From: Microthyrium microscopicum | Lineage: Eukaryota > Ascomycota > Dothideomycetes > Microthyriales > Microthyriaceae | Length of the DNA stretch: 64,000 bases | Reading direction: 5' to 3' | NCBI GenBank assembly: GCA_010405405.1 | Contig: MU004234.1 | Location: 833,275 to 897,274, forward strand | Shown: positions 37,779-50,032 of the stretch, one piece after another | Layout of the letters: every line of letters begins with the position of its first letter | Position numbering within the stretch: position 1 is the first letter of the stretch | Translations under genes and position numbers: made by a program | The notes under the pieces: model-generated | Database searches by the model: none | Told to the model about the DNA's origin: nothing | The model's input: the letters and a program-made list of their open reading frames with translations, nothing else

Positions 37779-38706
37779 ATGTCGTCCCATTTCACACCTC
37801 TCATGACACCACATCCGTCCAAAATTGACACTCAAGCCCTTCGTAGCAGCCAAACAGCAGTGAGTTGTCTCATCCATACCAGCAAGCGTCCGATCATCCT
37901 AACCTCATCCCCAGGTTCTCAAAGACAACTTCACCATCACCACCTGGCTCGCTCTAGGCGCTACTCTCAATGGTCTCCTATTTCTATCGATCGGCCGTAT
38001 TGCCCTCATCATCCCAGTAGTACTTCTCCTCGCCAAAACTACCGACGCCCTCTTAATGGTCTACGGTCTCAAACGCAACAGCTGGGCCAACAACGTCATC
38101 AACACCAAATTCTCTGCCCAAATCCCCGAGGATGACGGCACCTACGGTCCTACCTCCGCCTCCTCTGGCGTCACCGTTCTGCTCATCGGCGCCCGATCGA
38201 ATCATCCAATGGGCATCTTAGCTCCAGGTTTCAAAGAGGTTGGAGACTACATGATTAAGATGCAGAAAGACAGCAGCGCCCGCGCGCAAGAATACGGACT
38301 TCTAGCTTCCAGTGCATGGATGTCGACAGAGCGAGATTCCAGCAACGAGGTCATGTACGTAATGTACTTCCGCAACACTGAAGGCTTGCACAAGTATGCG
38401 CATGACGATCTACATCGCCAGGCGTGGAATTGGTGGAATAAGACATATAAGCAACACGAACATATCAGCATCTGGCATGAGGTTTTTGCCGCGCCGGCAA
38501 AGAGTTGGGAGACGCTTTATGCAAATTCACATCCGACTTTGTTGGCAGCGGCGAGTGTGGATGTTAAGACTGAGACGGGCACGCAGTTCTTTAGCCCGAT
38601 TGTTGATGCGAGTCGGGGGCTGTTGAAGAGTGCCAAGGGTCGGATGGCATGGTCGGATGGAAAAGATAATGATCGATATGGGCAGGACCCTTTTCAGGGG
38701 CTATAG
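37779..38706 (+). CDS. DUF4188 / af470-like monooxygenase family membrane protein
   Basis: Two exons (37779-37859, 37915-38706; intron 55 bp) encode 290 residues. Two hydrophobic segments follow the splice site (TWLALGATLNGLLFLSIG and ALIIPVVLLLAKTTDALLMVYG). They precede a soluble domain resembling the DUF4188 family, which includes the af470 monooxygenase of fumagillin biosynthesis. Supporting blocks are MYVMYFRNTEGLHKYAHDDLHRQAWNWW and HISIWHEVFAAPAKSWETLY, with the conserved His residues. Upstream in-frame methionines exist at 37674, but the ATG at 37779 gives the better start. Substrate and cofactor are unknown. No biosynthetic cluster surrounds it. Confidence 0.72.
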
Positions 38707-39043
38707 AAAGCACTCTGGTTGCTTTGATGATTTCATTTCTGTGCTTGGGCTTTTGGTCTGAGTGATGGAGTTTATGTGGTAGCGAATATGGTACTAAACT
38801 GGCGTTACGACTCGGATTATGTCTCTACTGTTAGCGTGTTGTTTTGATTGAGGTTGGCGAATGATATCAACAATCAACCTGCGATCTTGTGGCTAAACGC
38901 CATACAAGATGTGTGATCATAATGAGATATGGGCGGTTGCAATTCATATCGTTGGCCAATTTGGCGAATTTAAAGCATGTTTTCGTGTCTCGATAATTTT
39001 GGCACTTTTTTCCAATAGCATGTCATGGAGTTCGACGTATACA
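38707..39043. other. Convergent intergenic spacer
   Basis: This spacer of about 340 bp lies between two genes that end towards each other. It presumably holds both 3' UTRs. No other feature is visible. Confidence 0.4.
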
Positions 39044-41787
39044 TTAGCATGAGGCGCCTAAAAGGATACCTTTGATTGAAGTTAGTAATTGACCCTTTCA
39101 TCGTATGATCAGGTAACATACCAAAATTCGAGAAGACTACCCAAACAGTCGCCATTGACCAAATGCTTGGAGGACAATATCTAAGCCGATGATTAGCTTT
39201 CACCAGCTGTAAGAGGGAAGCAACTCACTTGTCGTCATATAATCCGACGAACCCAACCCAAAACAGCCATTGTCCGACGAATGGCAACACCATGAGTATG
39301 AAGACTCTCCGGATATTCGACAAAATCTGGCTGTTGAGACCCATACGCGAAAGCGCATCCTCCCAGTGCATGTTTTCTCGATCATCAACTTCAACCTCCT
39401 TTGTCGTCGCAGTGATTTTACCTCCCTTATTCCAAGAATCCAGCGCAATATCATCGTCTCGTAAGCGCTGAGAGTTCCGCTTATCAGCTCTCCTCTTGCG
39501 CCATTTCTGTGGCCAGCATTTGGCAAGCATTCTACCGAAGCCACCAAGTGCCTTCTTGATGCCTCTCCAGATCGCATTGCCAAGTCTATTAGCCACAGTG
39601 CCTACACCAAGGTAATTCCAGATCACGTAGATGTAGAAGAAGCCGATGGCAACAATCCAGAGTAATGCACCAGAGAACATCAGCAAAGCATCTTTCCTGT
39701 GCGGCGCATACTGCAGAGCATTCTTGAGATAGAAACCATTCTTGGCAGCAAACGAGACAGTGCGACCAATTATCACAGCGCCGATCGATTGCAGTACCGT
39801 CTCTACCAGCAACGCAGATGCTGCAAGGCTCACATACATGCTTTTCTCCTTTTCGACCGGACCTAGCGCTGTCGACATCCACGCTACACGCGGTCTGGCC
39901 ATCCAGAATAACACCAGCGTGCCCAAGGGTGGCGCGATCCATCCCGCTTTACGAGCTATCATGAGTGCATTGACGGCGTTGGCTAGTATGTTGGTGCCGA
40001 CTGTAAACGCAGCTACAAAGGGCCAAGCCGGACTACCTGGGTGTCCGAAGAAGCCACATGTTAGTTTTTTGACGATGGTTCTACGGCCGAGGACAAGTGA
40101 AGAAAGAGCGACGATTATATTTATAACGGCAAAGGAGGCGATTTTGTTTGCGTTGCTGGGACATTTAGCAGTAGGTTTGGCACTTGCGGCTGGCTCGATG
40201 GTCCAGTCCCATGGGAGCAGGTCTGCGTAGTATGCGTCTGTTCGCTTGGTATTTTCAGTCCAATTTCTGGCAAAGACTTGTCCGATTGTGGATTGCTGAG
40301 TGCTGCAGAGACCCATGATCCAGTTATAGTAGGCTCGCCTGTCGCCACGATTGGAGGTACATAGTTCTGAACAGCTGTTGGCGAGAAGGGCGCTGCAGTA
40401 GCAGTCGGCTGGCCCGGGAGGGAATGCTTCGCTCCAACATGCTTGTGCGGCGGTGTATAGTGCTGTACAGGTGGTATTCATGGCATCTACACATCCTGGA
40501 GGGCTTTTCTTGATTTGGGACAAGTATGCTGATGGGCTTCCTGTCGCGCCTGGACTAGCCGAGGGAAGCGAACGAGTAGCATATGCTTCAATAAACGAGT
40601 ACTGAGTAGAGGCGCCCGAAGTTGTGGTATGTACGGTGACTGTGGATCCCTGATAAGCTCCCTGCAGGCCAGCAAGGTCGAGAACCGTCAACGTTTTTCC
40701 TATACTCGAGTAGGGGCTGTATGTTGAAGTATAACACTGGTATGCTTCCATGGAATTGAGAATAAATGTTTGGCATATTTGGTAGCTTTTAGCGTAGCTA
40801 TTGAATGATGAGAACATGGGCGTTCAGGACTAGACTTGTGCATACTTACCAGCTAAGTTTCTGCGCCTCCGAATTGACTGGGGCAGTCGTATACCCAGTG
40901 CTTACACTCGTCTCCGTTTTTGTGGTTAGTTTGTACGATCCAGAAGTATAGAAACTACTCGTAGTTATGTAAACCGAAGTCTTGAAGGAGTATATCAGCT
41001 GCGAAGTGAGCTGCAAGGAATCTGTATGATAAGAATACGCTGTAACTGTCTTCGGTGTGGTGATAGTATGAATATCATAGCTCATCAAGCAAACTGAGCT
41101 TGACCATACTGTGTTCCATGTGCAGCTATATGAGATCGTATTGTATGAATAGCTTTCTTGGTACGTCTGCGATGGGAAAGAGGTGGTACTATATTGATAA
41201 CTGTTCAGGAGCGTGATGTCCACACAGCCATTTCGGGATGCGACATCAGCTGCTGAGGACTGATGGCAGTAGAATTGGTTGCCAGTTGATGTACAGGTCG
41301 CCGCATTGCTAAACCAGAAGGAAGCCGCATTGGCAGTGACTACAGATCCATCTCCATTACAACCTACGAACTCTACACAACATTAGATCAATATCGAAGC
41401 AATATGCAAAGGAATTATACCAATTCCAGTTCCTGTGCCGTTGTCGAACGGTATGAAGCCACATAATGCAGCCGGCAAAGTCGATATCTTGGTGTTTCCG
41501 GCAACAAGCCGTCCCAATTTCGCGGTATTGGTAGTCGCTGGAGCTGCACCAGAGCTCGTCACGTTCGTGCTCGCAGCTTGACGTTTATGAAGCTCGAATA
41601 TCGAAACTGGAATTTGCTCAGCCCAGGCAGTAGGCTGCGACTTGGGGATGGCATTGAAATGAGTCTTGATCAATTCTTCTTGCCAAGACACGTTTGTCAC
41701 ACTGGTTGGTGGTGTCGTTCTCGTTGGAGTCGCAATGCTCGCGTGAGCACAGGAGAGCAACACTGCGACACGAAGAAGGCATGTCAT
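39044..41787 (-). CDS. Conserved-looking fungal multi-pass surface protein, unknown function
   Basis: Five exons on the minus strand (41787-41421, 41372-40850, 40797-39229, 39180-39122, 39069-39044) join in frame to give 847 residues. The four introns are 48-52 bp with consensus ends. The protein has a signal peptide (MTCLLRVAVLLSCAHASIA) and a roughly 500-residue Ser/Thr/Tyr-rich, probably glycosylated ectodomain. The ectodomain has many Cys, including a cluster PADCYCSALLANSCSELCTSN. About seven hydrophobic segments follow, for example IASFAVINIIVALSSLVLG, FVAAFTVGTNILANAVNAL and MFSGALLWIVAIGFFYIYVI. A basic cytoplasmic loop (RKRRADKRNSQRLRDDD) precedes the last segments. The two tiny terminal exons add YCPPSIWSMATVWVVFSNFG and ILLGASC. 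I do not recognise a named family. A sensor or transporter role is only a guess. Confidence 0.75.
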
Positions 41788-42330
41788 CGCAGCGAAGCAC
41801 GCCCTGCGGATAAAGAACTCTCAATGAAAGAAGACCCTCCATCCTGAAAATCCTAGAAGAACCCATCCTTTAAAGATGACCTTTGCCGCGGAGTTCTTGG
41901 TATTCAATAGGGGTGCAGCTGTCGTGAGAAAGAATCAGACGAGTTGCCCAAATTGAGCCAAACAGTAGCCCGTACGCCAGCCAAAGGCGCAACACACTGC
42001 AAGGTACGCGCTCGGGGGCTTGCCAAGCCAATGAACCAGGCCTTTTGGACCATATATCAGCCTGATGAATTTATGCGCGCCGATTTTGGGGTGGAATAAT
42101 GATGATACCTTTTTTCAGCTGGAGCAGTACAATAGGTTGGGTTGCTCGATGCCACTGATCCCCAGAGAAGTGTGTGGTATTTGCGGAGGGCCATATTATA
42201 TCCGTCAAAAGCTCAAATTACCTTTTTATATTGTTATTAATCAGGCTTCGAATCTATATGATCGAGATTAAAACTGGAAAGTATCTTTCGTGGTGTCAGT
42301 TTTGCCCCGAGAGCGTTGCTTTTGTAGAGG
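41788..42330. other. Intergenic region before the Mutator-like block
   Basis: This balanced sequence lies between the start of the surface-protein gene and the transposon's target duplication. It should include that gene's promoter. No further gene is supported; frames at 42065-42386 are short and motif-free. Confidence 0.4.
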
Positions 42331-42339
42331 TTAAGAGTG
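42331..42339. repeat. 9-bp target-site duplication TTAAGAGTG (left)
   Basis: An identical TTAAGAGTG follows the right end of the transposon block at 50024-50032. A 9-bp duplication is typical of Mutator-like elements. Confidence 0.9.
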
Positions 42340-42449
42340 GGCCAATGTTAATCCGCCACCCTAAAAACACTATCCCGCCACCCTAAAATCACTATCCCGC
42401 CTCCATAGTAATCTAGATCAGCTACTAGTCCTAAATAGGAAATAAATAT
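42340..42449 (+). repeat. Left terminal inverted repeat (outer, little RIP)
   Basis: About 110 bp matching the reverse complement of 49914-50023. It contains two tandem 22-bp units of the form CCGCCACCCTAAAA(A/T)CACTATC and then CCGCCTCC. Unlike the inner TIRs it retains nearly all C and G. Confidence 0.88.
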
Positions 42450-43841
42450 TTTTTTTTTGCTACTTATTAGGATTAGCGCTATTAAGTATACTTACTTATC
42501 TTAATATTGCTAAAATTCTAACTTTATTTCTTATTTTTAGCAAAATTCTACTACTACTCTACTAAAATCTACTAATACTTCCTTTAACTATAACTTTATT
42601 AAATAGTAATTAAATAATATATAGATAATAAGAATTATTCCTTTTATAAAGTAGTTTATAAAGTAATATAAAATTATAGTAAAATTTATAGTTATACTAT
42701 AATTAAAAAGTAATTTAAAACTTAAAAAGATGCTAATTTTTCTTACGTCTACTATCTTAAATATAATTAATACTTAATCTATCTTTCTATCTTTCTTAGA
42801 ATATAAGAACTTACTATTAAAGAAGTAAACTATCTATTTTAATATATTATTAAATAGCGTATAAATATTAATAATAGCTAAATATAAAATATTAAAGTTA
42901 AATCTAATTATTATAACTATCTTTTATCTTAAGATTCTATAAAATACCCTTAATATTATTAAGATATATTAAAATATATTAATAATAGTAGAAAGATTAA
43001 TAATTATATAGAATAGAACTAGAAATTAAAGTAGATATATTCTATACTTATTAAGAATAAGACTATTATAATAATTTTATAGAATATTTATAATTAGTAA
43101 ATATATACTTAAATTAAATATTTAAGTAATAAAATACTTATAGAGGTATTAATTTAAGACCTTAAAGTTAATAAAGAACTTATTTATAAATATTTTATAT
43201 CTTTAGAGCTTTATTTATAATATATTTTCTTTACTATACTTTTATAGTTAAAGCTTTATTAGACTTATTTAGATATCTTATTATTAAATATTACTTATAG
43301 TATTAATAAATATAAAATACTACTTCTTTACTTTATTAGTATTAATTTAGTAAATAAATACTTCTTTTTAAAGTTTTATTTTATAATAAGTAAATTAAAA
43401 GAGGATTATATCTAAGCCTTTAAAGTATTTAATTATTCTATATACTATAGTAGTATTAAATTACTAAATATTATACTTACTAACTATTATTAAGCCTTTA
43501 AGAATATATTAAATTAGGTTCTATTAGTATCTTAACTTATTTACTTATTTTACTTTAATAAAGCTATTTATTACTAATTTAAACTAGCCTTTAAAACTAA
43601 GGAATATATAAAAGGTAGTCTTAGTTATCTTAAAGTACTAATAGAAAAGGATTCTATATAAAATATTTAATAAAAGGTTAGTTCTTTAGCTCTTTATTAA
43701 AGATAGTTTACTAATAAATTACTAAGTAGTTTATTCTTTAATTAAAGAAAAGTATAACGTTACCTAGCTTAATTTTAACGCTAAATATTTTACCTCTTAT
43801 TCTATATTAGTTTCTTATCTAAATAATACTTAAATACTATT

Positions 43842-45077
43842 TAAAAAGTAATTTATTATTATTAAATCTTGTTTATTGTCTTTTAGCTACGCTAATAGGC
43901 TATATAGACGCTACTCTTAATAAGCGAGTAAAAACCTTTATCTAATTAGCTAATCTACCTAAATCTAGCTAAGTATAACTCGCTCTAGGCCTAAGGCCTA
44001 GTCTAGCTTTAGCTAATCTCTATATATTTAGTAAACTAAGGCGCTAACTATATAAAGGAAAACCCTACTATTATATTCTATAGGCTAATCTGTGCTAAGG
44101 CTAATAATACTATGCTACCCTATTAGCTTCCTAAGCTATAAAAGTATTAGTAGGTTGGGAGAGCTAAATTTTGGGTAGTATCTAACTGTAGTACCTCTCT
44201 AGGCTAGTATTTATTATAGGTTATTATTCTTCTATTTAGTCTACTGCTTTAAGTTCTTAAAGTTGCCAATATTATTGTCCCCTAAGGGGCTAAGATTCCT
44301 TCCTTATTATTATATTAGATCTCTTTATTCGTACTGTAATACTAAGTCTAAGGTAGCGTTAATAGTTTACTAGGAGCTATTTATCTACGCTATGCTTTAC
44401 TTTTAAGCTAAGATCTAGGGTCCTTTAGACTAGTATATTTTAGGTTACTTTCCCTAAGTCTGCTAACTTTTTCTATAGCGCTGTATTGCTAACTTATAGG
44501 TACTATACTTACTAAGTTGTAGTGTCCCTAAATTCTATAAGTTTCTACTATGTTATTTAGTCCGATCCTTACTTTACGTAGCTAGGATTTTAGTTTTACT
44601 AAGCTAGGGCCAATCGTCTAATCTAATTGCTAAGAGCTGTAAAAGAATTAGCTTTAGTATACTAATTTTACTATACTTTAGCGATGTTGTAGCTTATTTT
44701 TATATAGCTTTACGTACCGTATAGCTATAGCTAGTTTCTAATTATATAATTTTAACGCTAGTCCGTTGTTAGTTAGTAAGGCTTTGATAAGGATGATCTT
44801 ATAGCTATATATAGCGGTTACGTAATACAAAAATTTGTACCTTTCGCGACGTGTTAAAAAGAGCTATAGCTCGTCCTCTATACCTACTAAAAAAGGAAGG
44901 ATAACCTTCCCTAAAAAGAAGTAAACGTGGCTTTAAAAGTGAGTAACGATTACCTTTTTAGGGTAGTAGGAGAGACGGGAATCGAACCTGTGCTTTACGG
45001 ATTCTTAAATAGGTAGGGCCTGCCGCAAGATTACAAGTACTACCACTATACTACTCCCCCTAAAAAGTAATTTATTA
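43842..45077 (-). mobile_element. 1.2-kb tRNA-headed retroposon inserted in copy A
   Basis: A 17-bp direct repeat TAAAAAGTAATTTATTA (43842-43858 and 45061-45077) flanks a 1202-bp insertion that copy B lacks; copy B has the empty site near 47940. The insertion is clearly less AT-rich than its host. Its right end, read on the minus strand, starts GGGGGAGTAGTATAGTGG and contains a polymerase III B box (44978-44988). A variable-length target duplication and a tRNA-like head are features of SINE-type retroposons mobilised by a LINE. At 1.2 kb it is long for a SINE. No reverse transcriptase is visible in it. Confidence 0.7.
44968..45060 (-). other. tRNA-derived head with A and B boxes
   Basis: The minus strand has an A-box-like TAGTATAGTGG, a D-arm-like GTA...TAC pairing, an exact B box GGTTCGATTCC and 7-nt arms (GGGGGAG with CTCTCCT) that can pair with G-U wobbles. 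The middle part does not form a standard anticodon arm and is too long (93 nt overall). I therefore read it as a SINE-like promoter head and not a working tRNA gene. Confidence 0.65.
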
Positions 45078-46353
45078 AAGCTTTTATAATAGAATTTAAG
45101 TATTTTAGTACTTTTATAACTTTACTATTAGAAGGACTCTATTTAAGCCTAAAATCTTAGCTAAAATCTTCTAAAATAGACCTCTATATAGTTATAAAGA
45201 ATATTAAACTTATAGTTAATACTTAATATACTAAATTAAAAAGTATTTTAGAATTAGACTCTATTTAAATCTCTTATAATATTAGTATATATATAATTTT
45301 TATTCTTTTTTAAGATTTATAATTTCTTATTTTAAATATAGCTTATATTATAATTAGAAAGTAATATTAAAGATATAGAAATAAAAATATTATATTAAAA
45401 TATTTTTGCTACTATACTAAGATATTTACTAAAATAAATAATATTATTTACTTTTATATAATATAAAAATATTTTATATTTAATAACTATTAGTAAATAA
45501 ATTTTATAAATATTAATCTATATTAATATTATAATTAATCTAAATTTAGTAATACTTCTTAGCTACTTTTAGGTTTATAATTTATACTTTCTTTATTAGA
45601 ATTAGTTCTTTCTATTCTACCTCTAAATATTATATATACTTTAAGTTATTTATATATAGAATAAGCTTTATCTTTAACTAATAGAATATAAAGCTACTAA
45701 GAAATTAAGTTATAGCTTTTTACTAATATTATTAATAGTTAAATCGTTACTAAAGCTATAGATTATAAGAATATTTTATAAGAAGTTACTAAAACTATAG
45801 TTATATAAGCTTATAAAGTTATTAATCTTATTAACTCTTTACTACCTTAAAAATATTAAAAATAAAATATTATTTCTTTATATAAGGCTTTTTTAGTAGA
45901 TTAATCTCTAACTCTCTTTTATATACTATTTATATATAAATAGAAGGAATATAATAATCTAGTAATAGAATTATAAATACTTTAAGCTAAGATAGTACTT
46001 ATATATAGAGTACGTAAAGAATATAAATAGAATAGAAAATATAAATCTTATAAAGGAATTATAATATCTCTAACTTATAAAGGCTATAATAGTAGAGAAA
46101 TAATTATATTAACTTTATAAACTTATAGTAGTAAAGAATAAGCTATTTATACTTTAAATAGTATTAATTTTAATTAAAATAGCTTTAAGATAAAGTAATT
46201 ACTATAAGTAGTAGATAGTAATAAAAGTTATACTTTAAGATTTATACTACTTAAGCGCTAATAATACTAATAGTACTAATAGTATAACTATACGCTAATA
46301 CTTATTACTTCTAAAAAATATATTTATTTCCTATTTAAGACTAGTAACTAATC

Positions 46354-46545
46354 TAGATTACTATAGAGGCAGAATAGTAATTTTAAAGTAGTAGGATAGT
46401 ATTTTTAGGGTAGTAAATTAATATTAGTCTTATTAGCTAATGTTAATTTACTACCTTAAAAATACTATCTTACTACTCTAAAATTACTATTTTACCTTTA
46501 TAGTAATCTAGATTAGCTACTAGTCCTAAATAGGAAATAAATATA
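46354..46545. repeat. Inner junction of the two transposon copies (RIP-mutated TIRs)
   Basis: The right TIR of copy A ends at 46429 as ATTAATATTAGTC. After TTATT the left TIR of copy B begins at 46435 as AGCTAATGTTAAT. Both are transition-mutated forms of the outer TIR ends. No 9-bp duplication separates them. Confidence 0.8.
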
Positions 46546-48684
46546 TTTTTTCTACTACTTATTAAGATTAATACTACTAAGTATACTTACTTATCTTAAT
46601 ATTACTAAAATCCTAACTTTATCTCTTATTTTTAGTAAAATTTTATTACTACTTTATTAAAATTTACTAATACTTTCTTTAACTATAACTCTATTAAATA
46701 GTAAATAAATAATATATAGATAATAAAGATTATTTCTTTTATAAAGTAGCTTATAAAGTAATATAAAATTATAGTAAAATTTATAGTTATACTATAGTTA
46801 AAAAGTAATCTAAAATTTAAAAAAATACTAATTTGTTTTATATTTATTATTTTAAATATAATTAATACTTAACCTACTTCTTTATCTTTTTTAGAATATA
46901 AGAACCTACTATTAAAGAAGTAGAATATTTATTTTAATATATTATTAAATAGTATATAGATATTAATAATAGCTAGATATAGAATATTAAAGTTAAATCT
47001 AATTATTATAACTATTTCTTATTTTAAGATTCTATAGGATACTCTTAATATTATTAAGACGTATTAAAATATATTAATAGTAGTAGAAAAATTAATAATT
47101 ATATAAAATAAAGCTAAGAATTAAAGTAAATATATTCTATACTTATTAAGAATAAGGCTATTATAATAATTTTATAAAATATTTATAATTAGTAAATATA
47201 TACTTAAATTAAATATTTAGGTAGTAAAATACTTATAGAAGTATTAATTTAAAACCTTAAAGTTAATAAAGAACTTATTTATAAATATCTTATATCTTTA
47301 GAGCTTTATTTATAATATATCTTTTTTATTATACTTTTATAGTTAAAGCTCTATTAAACTTATCTAGATATTATATTATTAAATACTATTTATAGTATTA
47401 ATAAATATAAAATACTACTTCTTTACTTTACTAGTATTAATTTAGTAAATAAATACTTTTCTATAAGGTTTTATTTTATAATAAGTAAATTAGAAAAAGA
47501 TTATATTTAAGCCTTTAAAATATTTAATTATTTTATATACTATAATAGTATTAAATTATTAAATATTATACTTACTAACTATTATTAAGCTTTTAAGAAT
47601 ACGTTAAATTAGATTCTATTAGTAGCTTAATTTATTTACTTATTTTATCTTAATAAAGCTATCTATTACTAGTTTAAACTAGCTTTTAAAACTAAGGAAT
47701 ATATAAAAGGTAGTCCTAATTATTTTAAAGTACTAGTAGAGAAGGATTCTATATAAGATATCTAGTAAAAGATTAGTTTTTTAGCTCTTTATTAAAGATA
47801 GTTTATTAATAAATTATTAAGTAATTTACTTTTTAACTAAGAAAGAGTATAATACTACTTAGCTTAATTTTAATATTAAATACTTTACTTTTTATTCTAT
47901 ATTAGTTTCTTATCTAAATAATACTTAAATACTATTTAAAGAGTAATTTACTAAAGCTTTTATAGTAGAATTTAAGTATTTTAGTACTTTTATAACTTTA
48001 TTATTAAAAAGACTCTATTAAGGCTTAAAATCTTAGCTAAAATCTTCTAAAATAGATCTCTATATAGTTATAAAGAATATTAAACTTATAGTTAATACTT
48101 AGTATACTAGATTAAAAAGTATTTTAGAATTAGACTTTATTTAAATTTCTTATAATACTAGTATATATATAATTTTTATTTTTTCTTAAAATTTATAGCT
48201 CTTTATCTTAAATATAGCTTATATTATAATTAAAGAGTAATATTAAAAATATAGAGATAAGAATATTATATTAGAATACTTTTACTACTATATTAAAATA
48301 TTTATTAAGATAAATAATATTATTTATTCTTATATAATATAAGAATATCTTATATTTAATAATTATTAGTAAATAGATTCTATAGATATTAATTTATATT
48401 AGTATTATAATTAATCTAAATCTAGTAATACTTCTTAGCTACCTTTAAGCTTATAATTTATACCTTCTTTACTAAAACTAGTCTCTTTTATTCTATCTCT
48501 AAATATTATATACGTTTTAGGTTATTTATATATAGAATAAGCTTTATTTTTAATTAGTAGAATATAAAGCTATTAGAAGATTAAGTTATAGCTCTTTGCT
48601 AGTATTATTAATAATTAAATTACTACTAAAGCTATAAATTATAAGAATATTTTATAAGAAGTTACTAAAACTATAGTTATATAT

Positions 48685-49396
48685 ATCGTGAAAAAATTAT
48701 CATTGATTTAAGCTATCCGATAGCACTAATAATAGCTATAACTATTATACGTAGTAGGTCATCTAAGGAGTTAGAAATAACTTTAAAATAACTGTAATAA
48801 CCTACGATAACCTAAAGATTAATAAATTAGATAAAAGGATTTTACTAAAGTTCTTAAGTGTAATAACTAATTAACTAATCTAGCTATGCGCCTAAAGATC
48901 TTGCTATAGGCTAAAATATAGGGTTTAGTACCTTTGGTTTAATCTAGAAATAAAAANNNNNNNNNNNNNNNNNNNNNNNNNNNNNNNNNNNNNNNNNNNN
49001 NNNNNNNNNNNNNNNNNNNNNNNNNNNNNNNNNNNNNNNNNNNNNNNNNNNAACTTTTAAGATATAAAAATAATAAAAACATATCTAGATAGAGCTTAAC
49101 GAGCTCTAAATAGTAATATAAAAATTATACCTTAAAGTTGCCTATTCGGGTTACGATATCTCCAATAACTACGATAGATTTCAAATAACTACGATAGATT
49201 TTAAATAACTATGATAGATTTTTGATGTATTTAAAATAACTACGATGAGTTTAAAATAACTAGAATAACTAGAATTATTTAGTACTTTATCCGATGTACA
49301 TCTAATGCGCATCTAATGTCTTTAAAATAACTAAAATAACCGTTTTACCGTCGGATACGTAGTTTAATTTGCGATGCATAATAATTTTTTCACGAT
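48685..49396. mobile_element. Small insertion with 16-bp perfect TIRs in copy B
   Basis: The segment starts ATCGTGAAAAAATTAT and ends with the exact reverse complement. It interrupts sequence that is continuous in copy A (near 45805). It is 712 bp, including 95 N. It is less AT-converted than its surroundings and holds several copies of an AATAACTACGATAGATTT-like unit (about 49160-49250). It looks like a non-autonomous DNA transposon (MITE). The target duplication is not clean (TTATATA against TTAGTA), so a hAT-like 8-bp site is only a possibility. Confidence 0.65.
48957..49051. other. Assembly gap (95 N)
   Basis: A run of N lies inside the small TIR insertion; its true content is unknown. 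Confidence 0.95.
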
Positions 49397-49913
49397 TAGT
49401 AAGCCTATAAAGTTATTAATTTTACTAACTTTTTATTACCTTAAAAATATTAAAAATAGGATATTATTTTCTTATATAAGGCTCTTTTAATAAATTAATC
49501 TTTAACTCTTTTTTATATACTATTTATATATAAATAAAAGGAATGTAATAATCTAGTAATAGAATTATAAGTACTTTAAGCTAAGATAGTATTTATATAT
49601 AGAGTATATAGAGAATATAAATAAGGTAGAGAATATAGATCTTATAAAGGAACTATAATACCTTTAACTTATAAAAGCTATAGTAATAAAAAAATAACTA
49701 TATTAGCTTTATAGAGTTATAATAGTAGAGAATAAGCTATTTACGTTTTAAATAGTATTAATTTTAATTAAAATAACTTTAAAATAAAGTAATTACTATA
49801 AGTAGTAGATAGTAATAAAAGTTATGCTTTAAGATCTATACTACTTAAGTACTAGTAGTGCTAATAATGCTAACGATATAACTACACGTTAGCACTTATT
49901 ACTTCTAGAAAAT

Positions 49914-50023
49914 ATATTTATTTCCTATTTAAGACTAGCAGCTAATCTAGATTACTATGGAGGCGGGATAGTGATTTTAGGGTAGCGGGATAGTGTTTTT
50001 GGGGTGGCGGATTAACATTGGCC
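49914..50023 (-). repeat. Right terminal inverted repeat (outer, little RIP)
   Basis: Reverse complement of the left outer TIR, with the same two-unit substructure and well-preserved G/C, followed directly by TTAAGAGTG. Confidence 0.88.
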
Positions 50024-50032
50024 TTAAGAGTG
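50024..50032. repeat. 9-bp target-site duplication TTAAGAGTG (right)
   Basis: Identical to 42331-42339. Confidence 0.9.

Larger units (their letters stand above)
42340..50023. mobile_element. Composite Mutator-like transposon: two tandem RIP-mutated copies
   Basis: The block starts with GGCCAATGTTAATCCGCC and ends with its exact reverse complement, flanked by the TTAAGAGTG duplication. Inside are two copies in the same order: copy A (42340-46429) and copy B (46435-50023). They are separated by TTATT and meet at a right-end/left-end TIR junction. Without their insertions each copy is about 2.87 kb. Differences between the copies are largely C/T and G/A transitions, so RIP is responsible. No intact transposase frame remains. 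The superfamily call rests on TIR length (about 110 bp) and duplication length, not on protein similarity. Confidence 0.8.

Noticed and set aside
39225-40817. The surface protein as a stand-alone 530-residue gene starting at 40817 and ending at 39225
   Set aside because: Consensus splice sites on both sides join it in frame to upstream exons with a signal peptide and to downstream exons completing a membrane segment.
44968-45060. A functional tRNA gene
   Set aside because: The A and B boxes and acceptor pairing are present, but there is no proper anticodon arm. It sits exactly at the end of an insertion with a target duplication, so a retroposon head is the better reading.
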